From NCBI GenBank assembly GCA_963711255.1, contig CAVQDO010000011.1, positions 147,196 through 211,195 of the forward strand: a stretch of 64,000 nt of DNA. Reading direction: 5' to 3'. Within the stretch, counting starts at the first letter, position 1; every line of letters begins with the position of its first letter. Shown in pieces: positions 7,895 to 17,257 of the stretch. Under the pieces are notes generated by a model that was not told the origin of the DNA, made no database searches, and saw only the letters and a list, made by a program, of their open reading frames with translations. The DNA is from GCA-2746365 sp963711255 (GTDB lineage Bacteria > Pseudomonadota > Gammaproteobacteria > SZUA-229). The translations under genes were made by a program, and so were the position numbers.

Positions 7895-9646
7895 TCAGGA
7901 TGCTTGTGCAGTAACGGGTACAGATTCCTCAGGTTTTTTTTCGTCACTGACGGTGTGTATGGTAACCTGGGTGAAAGGAATAACCCAGCCTTCACGATTG
8001 CAGGTGTCTACACAGGCCTGCTGTACCAGGCGTTGTGCACGGTAATATGCTTTCGCAGCCTGGCCATTGAGAATCATGTATATACGGTAGTCTAGCGAGC
8101 TGCTGCCTGCAGTATTGAATTCCACCAGTATTTCCTTGATAGCATCTTTTAAATTGACCTCTTCGAAACGCCTTATGATTGCGGCTTGAAACTTTTCGGG
8201 AATCTGGTCCAGACAGATAGCCTGATGCTGGTAGTCAACACCGAAACTACAGGAAACACCAAAACCTTCACGCGACAAATTACGCACGTTCTGTTCGATA
8301 AAATCCTTTGTTCGAATCTGCATCAGGGTATCCATAACAGCAACCTCAACAAACTCGATGGTCTGGCGTATTACCCGTGCCAGGCTGCCGCTGGCAAGCA
8401 GTACGAATTCCCCAGGTTGACAAGGGAACCAGGTTTCCTTGCGCGCAGGCCGTGAGGTGTGTTCGTTCATCTCATGCAGTGGTAAACGCACAAATCCTTC
8501 GAGTGAGGGATTACGTAATACGGTAAAGACACTTAAGGAATCAACCTTGAAGGGAACGCCATCGAGTACCAGTCTTTCAGCTTCGCGTACCGGACCGACA
8601 CCAAGCAATAGACGTATCTCTGCCGCATAACGCGGCAGAGTTTGTCGCAGAGTGAGAGCCGCGCCGACCAGTACTATTATCGCCAGGGTAAGAAGTAGAA
8701 CATCACCGCGAACATAAAACACCATGAGTATAGCTAAAACAATTATGCTCACTGTTACCAGGCGGTAACTATAATATAGCAGGGGTGCGCGAGTAATAGC
8801 CTCATTGTGTTTACCATGATATTTCAATCGCCAGTAGAGGTTGAGTAAGCCCTTAGTCAGCAGCCAGGTCATCAGGCTGATGCTAATCGCCAGGAATAAA
8901 GTCAGGCCACGTCCGTGAAAAAAGTGGCTGAACACTGACGAGGCAGATATTTGCCAGGTTTCACTTTCGCTTAGCAGGTTGTCCAGTTTGAGTTGTGATA
9001 TCTCAAGTTTTCGTTGAGTGTCTTCTTTGCGTTGTTCCCAGTCTGTCAATAACTGCTTGACCGGGTCGGCTGCAATGGACGGCAATGACTGATCCTTGAA
9101 GGCACGGATAGAGTCAAGGGCCTTATCGATGACCTTGAGCTGTTCTTCCAGTTGATCAATATCGCGATTCAAACTATCAATCTGTCGCGGTTTGGCCGTC
9201 AGTTCCTTAAGCGTGGAAAGCAGTGGCCGGCTAATCTGTTCAATTTCGTCCTGCCAGTTTATTGGCTGTTCAGGCAACTCATTTAGAATTGAGCGATTAA
9301 TGCCGCCAAGAGCAATATGCTCGAATGAGACCTGAAGGCCCTTGATATCAAATTTAATACGCGCAATACTTTGCTCGATCTCCTGTTTTTCAGAGATATC
9401 TTCCTGCTTTTTCAGTTTTTCTCTAAGTACCGCAACCTGGTCCTGCTTGAACTTGATGGATTTCTGTATATTGACCAGGTTTTCAACAGTGTTTTGCTGT
9501 TTTGTTTCTGATGTGATTCCCGGTTCCTGTGCCTGGGAGGCCTGGGTATGGACTGAAGCAAATGCGCAGGCAATCAGCAAGCCAAGTATCGTCAGGTGCT
9601 TACATGAGCCAGCCGGTATAAAAGCAAAAAATCTAGATTTAATCAT
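7895..9646 (-). CDS. MscS-family channel with periplasmic coiled-coil domain
   Basis: From the ATG at 9644-9646 the 583-residue protein has a signal peptide (GLLIACAFASVHTQA), a coiled-coil-rich periplasmic region (about residues 35-220), three or four membrane helices (about 235-345) and a C-terminal MscS-like cytoplasmic part ending about residue 560. The glycine-rich pore helix is replaced by a less typical sequence (VLVGAALTLRQTLPRYA), so conductance properties may differ. An in-frame ATG at 9718 would add 24 residues; the shorter form was chosen because it starts directly on the signal peptide, though neither start has a strong ribosome site. The gene is divergent from the LEA2 lipoprotein gene. 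Confidence 0.75.
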   Translation of the reverse strand: MIKSRFFAFIPAGSCKHLTILGLLIACAFASVHTQASQAQEPGITSETKQQNTVENLVNIQKSIKFKQDQVAVLREKLKKQEDISEKQEIEQSIARIKFDIKGLQVSFEHIALGGINRSILNELPEQPINWQDEIEQISRPLLSTLKELTAKPRQIDSLNRDIDQLEEQLKVIDKALDSIRAFKDQSLPSIAADPVKQLLTDWEQRKEDTQRKLEISQLKLDNLLSESETWQISASSVFSHFFHGRGLTLFLAISISLMTWLLTKGLLNLYWRLKYHGKHNEAITRAPLLYYSYRLVTVSIIVLAILMVFYVRGDVLLLTLAIIVLVGAALTLRQTLPRYAAEIRLLLGVGPVREAERLVLDGVPFKVDSLSVFTVLRNPSLEGFVRLPLHEMNEHTSRPARKETWFPCQPGEFVLLASGSLARVIRQTIEFVEVAVMDTLMQIRTKDFIEQNVRNLSREGFGVSCSFGVDYQHQAICLDQIPEKFQAAIIRRFEEVNLKDAIKEILVEFNTAGSSSLDYRIYMILNGQAAKAYYRAQRLVQQACVDTCNREGWVIPFTQVTIHTVSDEKKPEESVPVTAQAS

Positions 9647-9792
9647 GGTGTGTAGATTACTGCCTGTTATGCCTTCAGGGCAAGAAGAAGTTGATATAAA
9701 ACTGACATGGAATTGCAAATGTGACTTTGAGCTGACGAATTGTGTCTAACGATTATGTTTATTTAACTTCTTGAGTATTGATAGTGATTCTG

Positions 9793-10308
9793 ATGAAATT
9801 TTCACAAGTTAAAATTTATTTTACAGCCTGTTTTATCTTGATTTCTGGTTGTGCCGGGTCGATGTTGCAACCCGTGCCACCTGATGTTGAAATAACGAAT
9901 GTTGAGTTATCGGGCATTCGTTTCCCTGAAACAAAAGTGATGTTTTCGTTATTGGTGAGTAATCCTAATGATTTTGATATTGATATTTCTTATATTGATA
10001 TGACGCTTCATGTGAATAATTATTTAATGACAAGTGAGCGTTGGACAAATATAGCGGTGTTATTATCACATCAGAAACAGAAAATTCGGATTCCTGTTAA
10101 TATTGATCTCGCCAATGCGCTGACGATATTGCCTCAACTTATGACTGAAAATAAAATTCCGTACGATATTAGCGGTACAGTGAAACTGAAAAACCGCGGT
10201 AAAGAATTGTCATTTTCATATAAAGGCGAGTTTTATACCAACCGGCTTAATGGTATGACAATGAATGACATGGTTGATTATTCTGAAAAAAAGTCATATC
10301 GCTTCTAG
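9793..10308 (+). CDS. LEA2 (LEA14/WHy-type) lipoprotein
   Basis: The protein starts at the ATG at 9793 (a TTG at 9778 is in frame but less likely) and has a lipoprotein signal ending ISGC with Cys20 as the lipidation site. The mature part carries the LEA type 2 pattern (EITNVELSGIRFPETKV, then VSNPNDFDIDISYID), a single beta-sandwich WHy-like domain. Such lipoproteins are common in Proteobacteria; roles in envelope or desiccation stress are suspected rather than shown. It begins a run of four rightward genes with gaps of 37-59 bases. Confidence 0.78.
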   Translation: MKFSQVKIYFTACFILISGCAGSMLQPVPPDVEITNVELSGIRFPETKVMFSLLVSNPNDFDIDISYIDMTLHVNNYLMTSERWTNIAVLLSHQKQKIRIPVNIDLANALTILPQLMTENKIPYDISGTVKLKNRGKELSFSYKGEFYTNRLNGMTMNDMVDYSEKKSYRF

Positions 10309-10366
10309 AAGCTAGTTGGATAATGCTAGAGCGGCGTGACTATATAATTGTTAAAGAGATTGTTTC

Positions 10367-11272
10367 ATGACAAGCAAAGCCACATATATATGTATTGCGA
10401 ATTATATTGCTGCCTGCAGAACAGCTATGCTGTGCCTGTTATTTTCTGTAGCTGTTATTTCTTCACAGGACGTGTTCGCGCAGTCTGAACAGACGCAGAG
10501 TGACACTGCTACAGATGAAGTAAAATTAATTCATCAAGATAAAGTAGATATTCCTGTTAGAGATGTTGAAGTGGGATCAGGGGGTAATGTCAAACTGGAA
10601 AGGAAATATCGCACTAAAATAGAAAGCCAGTATGAATGGCATGCGCATCTGCTCTGGGAAAGTCGTTATGTAACAGAGGGTCGTGATAATCTGTCAGGAA
10701 AAGGTTTATTGTCCGCATCAACAGAATTTAATGTTGATGAATTTAGTGTTGTTCCCTGGGTTGCCGATGGTATTGGTATTGACTACTCGGAATTTAATTT
10801 AAATATTGTTTATGGCAGTCGCTTGACTGAAAACCTTGTTCTATATACAGGTTACAACTTTTTGCATTCGCGGTTTTTGGGTGACAGTGAAAATGATAAT
10901 GAAATCAGTTTTGATCTTGCCTATAAATGGTTTAAACACGTTAATTTTCTTGCCAGTATTTACCATTCATTTGATGCTGAAGGTTCTTTCATGGAAACAT
11001 CGGTAAGATATAATAATAAGATAAACAATATGATACATTACGGTATTCAAGGGGTGCTCGGCGTAAATGCTGAATATGTGCCTGATGGCCACAACGGACT
11101 TAATCATTTTCAGTTACGTGCCAATGCTTCTTACTATCCTGATGATAATGTAGAATTATACGCTTATACTGGCTACAGCCTGGCAATTAATCGGGATGCA
11201 GTAAAGTATGCTGGCGATGAACTGTTAGGCGATTTTTTCTGGGGTGGTATTGGTCTTTCTTATCTTTTCTAA
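10367..11272 (+). CDS. Probable outer-membrane beta-barrel protein
   Basis: The 301-residue product has an N-terminal signal region (CLLFSVAVISSQDVFAQ, cleavage near residue 39), a charged linker, then alternating beta strands with aromatic girdle residues from about residue 85 to the end. The last strand ends IGLSYLF, with the C-terminal phenylalanine favoured by the BAM machinery. Repeated Tyr/Trp pairs and short polar turns suggest 10-12 strands. I do not recognise the family. It lies between the LEA2 lipoprotein and the retropepsin-like protease, so a job in the envelope is likely. Confidence 0.6.
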   Translation: MTSKATYICIANYIAACRTAMLCLLFSVAVISSQDVFAQSEQTQSDTATDEVKLIHQDKVDIPVRDVEVGSGGNVKLERKYRTKIESQYEWHAHLLWESRYVTEGRDNLSGKGLLSASTEFNVDEFSVVPWVADGIGIDYSEFNLNIVYGSRLTENLVLYTGYNFLHSRFLGDSENDNEISFDLAYKWFKHVNFLASIYHSFDAEGSFMETSVRYNNKINNMIHYGIQGVLGVNAEYVPDGHNGLNHFQLRANASYYPDDNVELYAYTGYSLAINRDAVKYAGDELLGDFFWGGIGLSYLF

Positions 11273-11331
11273 GCTGATTAGGGTCAGGTTTTATTTTATA
11301 TTTTTCGAATTATTATCTAGGTGTAAGGCAA

Positions 11332-11853
11332 ATGATGTTATCTAATAGAGATGGGATGAGTGTTTTTTCTAAATTCTTAGTTAGCTCAATTTTTTTAGTA
11401 ATGATCTCGACAGATGCGCTTGCTAAAGAGGTGATTGGCTGGGTTGAAAATGTGCAAATTACACCGGGTAACGTATTAATTACAGCAAAAATTGATACCG
11501 GTGCAGATTCTTCTTCTCTGCATTGTGATTGTATTGAAAAATTCATGCATAATGGTGAGCAATGGGTAAGGTTCACGCTTACTGACACCTCTGGAAAACA
11601 AGTTTCCCTGGAAAAGAAAATAGAGCGTTCTATTAAAATCAAACGTCATTTTGGTGATGTGCAGGTGCGTGATGTAGTGCGTTTAGGGTTATGTCTCGGT
11701 GGTCAGTATGAAGAAAGAAATGTCAGCCTGGTCGATCGTAGTGGGTTTAAGTATGATATGTTGATTGGTCGGAAATATTTAAAAGATAAATTTATCATCG
11801 ATCCTTCTCAGCAGTTCTTGGTAGAGCCTCATTGTGATGACTTTGAAAAATAA
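11332..11853 (+). CDS. Retropepsin-like aspartic protease (RimB/DUF785 type), secreted
   Basis: The 173-residue protein has a signal peptide (about residues 1-31) and one retropepsin-like domain. The catalytic motif DTGAD lies at residues 55-59 and the second family motif is DMLIGRKYL with downstream FIIDPS. Databases call this family ATP-dependent zinc protease, a misleading name; it is an aspartic-protease fold usually paired with an inactive transglutaminase-7TM protein and an ATP-grasp ligase. The first partner follows 37 bases downstream. The start has a good upstream AAGG. The periplasmic substrate is unknown. Confidence 0.82.
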   Translation: MMLSNRDGMSVFSKFLVSSIFLVMISTDALAKEVIGWVENVQITPGNVLITAKIDTGADSSSLHCDCIEKFMHNGEQWVRFTLTDTSGKQVSLEKKIERSIKIKRHFGDVQVRDVVRLGLCLGGQYEERNVSLVDRSGFKYDMLIGRKYLKDKFIIDPSQQFLVEPHCDDFEK

Positions 11854-11890
11854 CAGTTGATTATTAGACGGATATAGACAATTACATATT

Positions 11891-13528
11891 ATGAAATCCG
11901 GCGATACAACTACAACTGCATCCAAATCCAAATCAGCCTATAGCATCATAGTTGTACTGATCGCATTTGCAGTTCTTTCTATTTCTGCTCGAAACTGGAT
12001 TCAGAATATAGATGAATTGCCAACGGGTGATACTGCCTGGACAATTAGCATTTCTCACCAGATTACAGCACTGGATAAAGGTGCAAGTGTATCTATTTCG
12101 CCGCCCTGGGATACGAGTTTTTCGCGTATGTACGCTCAATCATTATCGCACACCGGATTGAGGCAGAAGCGTATTAAGAAGGATGCTGATAAACGCAATA
12201 TTTTACTTATCGCACCTAAGGTTGGTAACTACACAGCTGAAGCCATATTTAGTGTTCATGTTTCATCACTTGCCCGCAGTAAACCGAAAAAATCTACTTT
12301 GTCTGAAGATAATCGATCTCAGTGGCTGTCAGAATCACATGGTATACAAATCAACAGTTATACCGCGACTGAAATAGTTGAAGGGATATCAAAGACGGCA
12401 GATTCTTCAGAGGCGCTCATCGATAAACTGTTTGATTATGTCAGTAATAATGTTCGTATTAAGCGACGCACAAACAATAATTCAGAGACGGTATTATCAA
12501 CAAGGCGTGCAACTGCATTAGGTTCTAATCGTGCGCTGGTTGCTTTGTTGCGTACGGCGCATTTGCCTGCACGCATTGTTACAGGTGTTAATTTGCAGGT
12601 TTCTGCTGCACAACAACCCTATTACTGGACTGAAGTTTACGACGCTGAAAGGTGGGTTCCTCTTGATCCTGTGCACGGGCACAGGAAACAGCTCCCGGCT
12701 TTCTATATTCCGCTGCGTAAAGGAGGTAGCGAGTTAACTGAAACTAACAATGCAACTATTACATCAACGGTGTGGAAAATAGATACTACGAGGGCACCGG
12801 CTTCGCTGAATTCTGAATCAGGGAAATTCACGGATATTCTGAATCTAAACAGACTGTCACCAGCCAGTCGTGAAAATCTTGGCGTGCTTTTATTGTTACC
12901 ATTAGGCGTACTGGTTACGGAAATGTTGCGTCAGCTGATGGGTGTTCGAACTTATGGTACATTCACGCCTACATTATTGGCGCTGGCAATTATACATGTC
13001 GATAGAATGACGGCAGTGATTATATTTTTGCTGGTCACCGTCATTGGTATTTCTATCAGGTCGCAACTAAAGAATCTGAGTCTGCGGCGAACACCATTGC
13101 TAGGCATCGTGTTTACCCTGGTGGCAATAAGCATGACCTTTGTTGTGTCTGGTTTTATGCACTTTGACCCGGCTATGGATGGTGTCGTTGTATTACTGCC
13201 TGTCGTTATTTTAACCATGCTGGTTGATCGTATCTATTCGATTGCAGATCAACGTGGTCTGCGTACAGCAATGATTCGTCTGTTTTGGACAGTAGTTTCA
13301 GCATTTCTGTCACTGCTGGTTTTATTACAGGCAGACTGGAGCCACTGGTTAGTGTCTTATCCAGAATTACATGCACTTACCCTGGCAGCTATTATTTTTA
13401 TAGGTCAGTGTAACTGCCTGAAGATAAGTGATCTTGCGGTATTGAGCTGGTTGCACGAACCCGAATTAAGAAAAACCAGGAAGACAGATAAAGCTTCTCA
13501 GTCAGAACAGTCGGGTGATGGTTTGTAA
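11891..13528 (+). CDS. Inactive transglutaminase fused to 7TM domain
   Basis: The 545-residue protein has one N-terminal membrane helix, a periplasmic region with a transglutaminase-like core (about residues 180-270) and a C-terminal seven-helix membrane domain (about 325-520). In active transglutaminases the core carries Cys, His and Asp; here the Cys position reads ALGSNRAL and the His position reads YYWTEVY, while the Asp segment PLDPVHG is kept, so it should be non-catalytic. It follows the retropepsin-like gene, the known pairing for this family. The usual third member, an ATP-grasp alpha-L-glutamate-ligase-like gene, is absent: the next gene is on the other strand. Confidence 0.85.
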   Translation: MKSGDTTTTASKSKSAYSIIVVLIAFAVLSISARNWIQNIDELPTGDTAWTISISHQITALDKGASVSISPPWDTSFSRMYAQSLSHTGLRQKRIKKDADKRNILLIAPKVGNYTAEAIFSVHVSSLARSKPKKSTLSEDNRSQWLSESHGIQINSYTATEIVEGISKTADSSEALIDKLFDYVSNNVRIKRRTNNNSETVLSTRRATALGSNRALVALLRTAHLPARIVTGVNLQVSAAQQPYYWTEVYDAERWVPLDPVHGHRKQLPAFYIPLRKGGSELTETNNATITSTVWKIDTTRAPASLNSESGKFTDILNLNRLSPASRENLGVLLLLPLGVLVTEMLRQLMGVRTYGTFTPTLLALAIIHVDRMTAVIIFLLVTVIGISIRSQLKNLSLRRTPLLGIVFTLVAISMTFVVSGFMHFDPAMDGVVVLLPVVILTMLVDRIYSIADQRGLRTAMIRLFWTVVSAFLSLLVLLQADWSHWLVSYPELHALTLAAIIFIGQCNCLKISDLAVLSWLHEPELRKTRKTDKASQSEQSGDGL

Positions 13529-13629
13529 GTTTAGCCTGCACCCGTTATTTAATGATCCCTTTAAGTTTGAAATCAAGGCGAACACGATGCTACTGAGTTA
13601 TTTATAAAAGCCTCATGCGGACACTAACC

Positions 13630-14214
13630 CTATAAGGAAAGAGCATGCCAGGCGGCTATCAAAGCAAAGAGAATAAAGATTCCGCCACTTAGACGGTGCA
13701 GCCAGTGAAGTGGTAAGCGCTGTAAAACAGTACGTCCTATCCAGACTCCGAGCGCCGAAACCAGAATGAGTGCTATTGTCGCACCCAGCCATACCGGCAG
13801 GGGAGCCAGGCTGCTAGATAACCCAGCCACAGCAATCTGTGTCTTATCACCAAATTCGGCCACAAATATTAAAAGCAGGGTAGTGAAGAAGATACTATGC
13901 CCCGATCGGTCAATCGTTACTTCAGAATGCTCATCAACTTCGGTGCGTATAGCATGAAGGCCGAACGCCCCGAATAATATCGCTACCAGTACAGCGACTA
14001 TCTGCTCTGGTATCCATGCGGCTACAGCAGTGCCAAACAATACGGCAAGGGCGTTAAGTACGACGAATGCCGCTGTAGCACCAAGTATCACAGGCCAGTG
14101 GCGGTGGCGTGCTGCCAGTGTCATACACACCAGCTGACTCTTGTCACCGATTTCAGCCAGCGAGATAAGGGTAAATGTGGACAGTGAAATAGATAGTGAA
14201 TCAAGTGTAAACAT
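13630..14214 (-). CDS. TMEM165/GDT1 (UPF0016) family cation exporter
   Basis: The 194-residue membrane protein has the two-fold repeat of the GDT1 family, each repeat with a conserved acidic motif: EIGDKS (residues 21-26) and EFGDKT in the second half. About six membrane helices are predicted. Bacterial members (such as MneA) export Mn2+; eukaryotic ones move Mn2+ and Ca2+. It is transcribed convergently with the transglutaminase-7TM gene and divergently from the CDF exporter gene. No convincing yybP-ykoY riboswitch was seen in the 170 bases upstream. Confidence 0.88.
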   Translation of the reverse strand: MFTLDSLSISLSTFTLISLAEIGDKSQLVCMTLAARHRHWPVILGATAAFVVLNALAVLFGTAVAAWIPEQIVAVLVAILFGAFGLHAIRTEVDEHSEVTIDRSGHSIFFTTLLLIFVAEFGDKTQIAVAGLSSSLAPLPVWLGATIALILVSALGVWIGRTVLQRLPLHWLHRLSGGIFILFALIAAWHALSL

Positions 14215-14383
14215 GGGTGAATTATAAATATTCTCAGGATTGTTTGTTAGATGGTGATATTCAATAGTCCACCCCTTATCAGGAATCAGTATATGTTACA
14301 TGGATAATTCCATGACTGATAATTTATAATCCCCCCATGATTATGATAGTCGTTTCGACACCGTACTAATTGCTGGAAAAAGA

Positions 14384-15351
14384 ATGCATACACATAAACT
14401 AGAGAATTGGCAGCATAGCCATGACTTTTCAGTCAAAAATGAAAAAGGTGAGCGTCGGACTAAATATGTTCTAATCCTCACTGCGGTAACAATGATTGTG
14501 GAAATTATTGCAGGAAGCATCTACGGCTCAATGGCCTTGCTAGCAGATGGTTGGCATATGGGCACACATGTAGCTGCGTTTATGATCACTATCTTTGCCT
14601 ATCGTTATGCTCGTAAACATTCAGATAATCCCGCATACGCCTTTGGTACAGGCAAGGTTAGTGTACTGGGAGGCTTTGCCAGCGCTGTTGCGCTAGCTGT
14701 TGTGGCACTGGTTATGCTAATCGAATCAATGCAAAGAATTATAGACCCTCACATCATTCATTTTAATGAAGCAATTGCTGTTGCCTGTCTTGGTTTGTTT
14801 ATAAATATTATAAGCGCATTTCTGTTAAAGGATGACCATCATCATCACGAACATGGTCATGAGCATGACATGAGCATCACCACCATCATCACCAGGACCA
14901 TAATTTACGAGCTGCATATTTGCACGTGTTAGCGGATGCATTAACATCACTGCTTGCTATCATTGCATTACTATCAGGAAAATATTTTGGCTGGGACTGG
15001 CTCGACCCGGTAATGGGTATCGTTGGAGCAATTATTATTACACGCTGGTCGTATGGTTTGCTAAAGCAAACAGGTCCAATTTTATTAGATGGAAGTATTG
15101 AAGAAGAGTATCAATCCGCTATCAAGCAGGCTATAGAGAAGAATTCAGATAATCGTGTTACTGATATCCATATATGGAAAATCGGTGCCAATCATTATGC
15201 AGCAATTATTTCATTAGTAACGCAGCATCCGAAGTCTACGCAATATTACAAAGGCTTATTGACTGGCTTTCATAAATTATCTCATACCACAATCGAAGTG
15301 AATGCCTGTGAGGGTAAGCTTTGTGTTGTAGCAAACGAAAGTAATGCGTAA
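14384..15351 (+). CDS. CDF metal exporter DmeF/CzcD type, frameshifted
   Basis: Two overlapping frames (14384-14932 and 14920-15351) encode one cation diffusion facilitator. The first half has four membrane helices with the metal-site motif LLADGWHMGTHV; the second has the matching LHVLADALTS motif, helices 5-6 and the cytoplasmic domain (TDIHIWKIGANHYAAIISL). The break lies at about 14867-14870, within a His-rich metal-binding loop. One missing base turns a GACCAT repeat into GACAT; restoring it gives an unbroken loop of HEHDHEHHHHHHQDHN type. The family exports Co2+, Zn2+ or Ni2+ using the proton gradient. The start ATG has a GGAAAAAG ribosome site. The defect may be an assembly error or slippage in the repeat. 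Confidence 0.85.
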
Positions 15352-15648
15352 GACATTTCTGTTTAATAGGGTTTAAGGAATCTACCTGCATGGTGAGGGT
15401 TAAACCTGATAGATAATCGCGCTTTGAAAAGCGCTCCTACCAGTGGAGATGTCACCCGTAGGAGCGGAAAAAATTGTTTGGAACAACTTTTCACGTAAGC
15501 CACGAAGTGGTGAAGCATAGGGATATGCTGAATAATTTATTCCGCGAACAGCGGTTAATGTGAAACACCTTACCTGTTAAAAATCATTACTCTCAACCGG
15601 CCAAACCTGACGCCGTGATTTTACATGAAAATAAAGTACTATTATTTA
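15352..15648. repeat. Intergenic region with paired hairpins (REP-like element)
   Basis: About 300 bases without a gene. GCGCTT at 15419-15424 pairs with AAGCGC at 15429-15434 around a TGAA loop. The 9-base arms CGCTCCTAC (15432-15440) and GTAGGAGCG (15458-15466) form a second perfect inverted repeat. This GTAGGAGCG type of arm recurs in many gammaproteobacterial genomes as an extragenic palindrome. Its position after the 3' end of the CDF exporter gene fits a REP-like element or mRNA stabiliser. Confidence 0.55.
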
Positions 15649-17028
15649 TCATGTTTTGAAATAGCCAATCCTTCCATTTCGGCATTCCAGAAGAATATTG
15701 CCATTTGTGTTTTGAGCTAATATTTTTTTTAATTCATTTAGAGTATGAACTTCCTGCCCATTCGCTTTGACGATTAATTCCCCCACAGGCCATTCTATTT
15801 CATCTGCCTGTGTACCCTGGTGGACATGCGTAACCGTGAGCAGCGGTTTTTCGTTATCGATAGTTTGTAGCATATCAATTCGAGCATTGGCATCGATATC
15901 ACGCATTGCCTCTATGATTTCAAAACTCAGCTCCTGAATTATCATGCCAAACACTTCAATATATTTTCTTTCTTCAATTACAGGGTGTGAAACAACGCCT
16001 TTTTCCTGATTCCGCATCGCATTTGCACTTGTGGTACCAATTTCACCGTTGCGAAGGTAGCTGATTTTAACTTCATCGCCAATAGGAATTAATCGCATTA
16101 CATCAAATATGTTTTTATGCCGAAAGTGGCCTTCTTTACCAATGACAATGCCATGCCGGTCAAATTTGATGTCGTTAATAGAATGGATTACATCACGTTG
16201 CTGAATGCCTGCAGCCTGAAGAAAGCCGCCCGGTATGACCATGGCTACTATTACCCCTTTGGGCTCCGACTGTTTTAAAAGCAAATTAAAGTTGCTTGCA
16301 TTTTTTTGTAGCTTGCCTCCAATGCTTGCAAACAGCGGCTCATTTTGCTGTAAAAGATTTTCTATTATGATTTTCACAAAACTTGCCGGCGTAATAAAAC
16401 CAATATTGTCTGCGTCGACCATAACAGCGGTATTTAATCCGACTACTTTGCCATCTATACTGACACTGGGTCCGCCCGAGTTCCCCGGATTAATTGCCGC
16501 ATCCGTTACATACCTTTCCGTAGAATACTCTGACCCCGAAATGAAATTTGTGATTTCTCCACCTGATATATTTGGCTCTACCATACCCATAGGGTATCCG
16601 ATGGCTTTGATCTCTTCACCGCGTGACAGACTTGATCCATCGCCAAGTTCCAGGTATTCAATGTCCCTGTTAGCGAGCGATTTAAAGCGCATTAGTTCTT
16701 TATCGGATAGTTTGATTAATGCTACGTCTGGTTCTAACTGCTTGACCAGGCCAACGACTTCGGTTTCAAATCGTTCTTCACTGGTCAGCATGGAACTGAC
16801 CTGAATTCTTACCGCATTCATCACGACATGTGCATTGGTAACGATATATCCTTCCAGGTCTTCATATTTAATAAAAAAACCGGATCCCAACCAGGATCCT
16901 GACTTCCTTACCGCCGGATTCATTACCGACTGGAAATCTTCTTCCAGGTAACCTTCAATATGAATCTGCACGACGCCGCCCATCATCTGGCGCGCGACAT
17001 ACTTAAGGTTTTTATGATTTTTTGCCAT
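15649..17028 (-). CDS. Trypsin-like (S1C, HtrA-type) protease with PDZ domains, no signal peptide
   Basis: The 459-residue protein has a trypsin-like domain (about 40-230) with all three catalytic parts: TNAHVV (His), EPDVALIKL (Asp) and NPGNSGGPSV (Ser). It is followed by one clear PDZ domain (about 255-335) and a probable second (about 375-455). This is the DegP/HtrA layout, but the N terminus (MAKNHKNLKYVARQMMGG) is polar with no signal peptide or anchor, so it is predicted to be cytoplasmic. It is the last gene of a leftward cysZ-slyX-protease run, 23 bases after slyX. The substrate is unknown. Confidence 0.85.
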   Translation of the reverse strand: MAKNHKNLKYVARQMMGGVVQIHIEGYLEEDFQSVMNPAVRKSGSWLGSGFFIKYEDLEGYIVTNAHVVMNAVRIQVSSMLTSEERFETEVVGLVKQLEPDVALIKLSDKELMRFKSLANRDIEYLELGDGSSLSRGEEIKAIGYPMGMVEPNISGGEITNFISGSEYSTERYVTDAAINPGNSGGPSVSIDGKVVGLNTAVMVDADNIGFITPASFVKIIIENLLQQNEPLFASIGGKLQKNASNFNLLLKQSEPKGVIVAMVIPGGFLQAAGIQQRDVIHSINDIKFDRHGIVIGKEGHFRHKNIFDVMRLIPIGDEVKISYLRNGEIGTTSANAMRNQEKGVVSHPVIEERKYIEVFGMIIQELSFEIIEAMRDIDANARIDMLQTIDNEKPLLTVTHVHQGTQADEIEWPVGELIVKANGQEVHTLNELKKILAQNTNGNILLECRNGRIGYFKT

Positions 17029-17051
17029 CTGGGGATTCTAATTCTTATTTA

Positions 17052-17255
17052 TTAATAATGCGGCGGTGGTGTTTCTTCGCTTTCTAGCGCAACCGGCGAT
17101 GATTGTGACGCTTTAATTTTTTTCTCCAGAATCGAAACCTGTAACTGTAATGTGCCTATTTCATCATTTTGTTTGATGATAGTTTGATTTAACACTTCAA
17201 TGGTATCTTCAAAATGTGTTAAGCGAATTTCTAATTCGGTGATTCTGTTTTCCAT
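17052..17255 (-). CDS. slyX: SlyX family protein
   Basis: A 67-residue protein that is nearly all coiled coil (RITELEIRLTHFEDTIEVLN onwards) with the family ending PPHY. SlyX proteins are small and cytoplasmic with no settled function; in enterobacteria slyX lies by slyD. Here it is two bases after cysZ and 23 bases before the HtrA-like gene, suggesting co-transcription. Confidence 0.88.
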   Translation of the reverse strand: MENRITELEIRLTHFEDTIEVLNQTIIKQNDEIGTLQLQVSILEKKIKASQSSPVALESEETPPPHY

Positions 17256-17257
17256 GG

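Noticed and set aside
14215..14383. Riboswitch of yybP-ykoY type upstream of the GDT1 gene, and a palindrome ATGGATAATTCCAT at 14300-14313
   Set aside because: The riboswitch core motifs were not found. The palindrome may be an operator but is too short to call.
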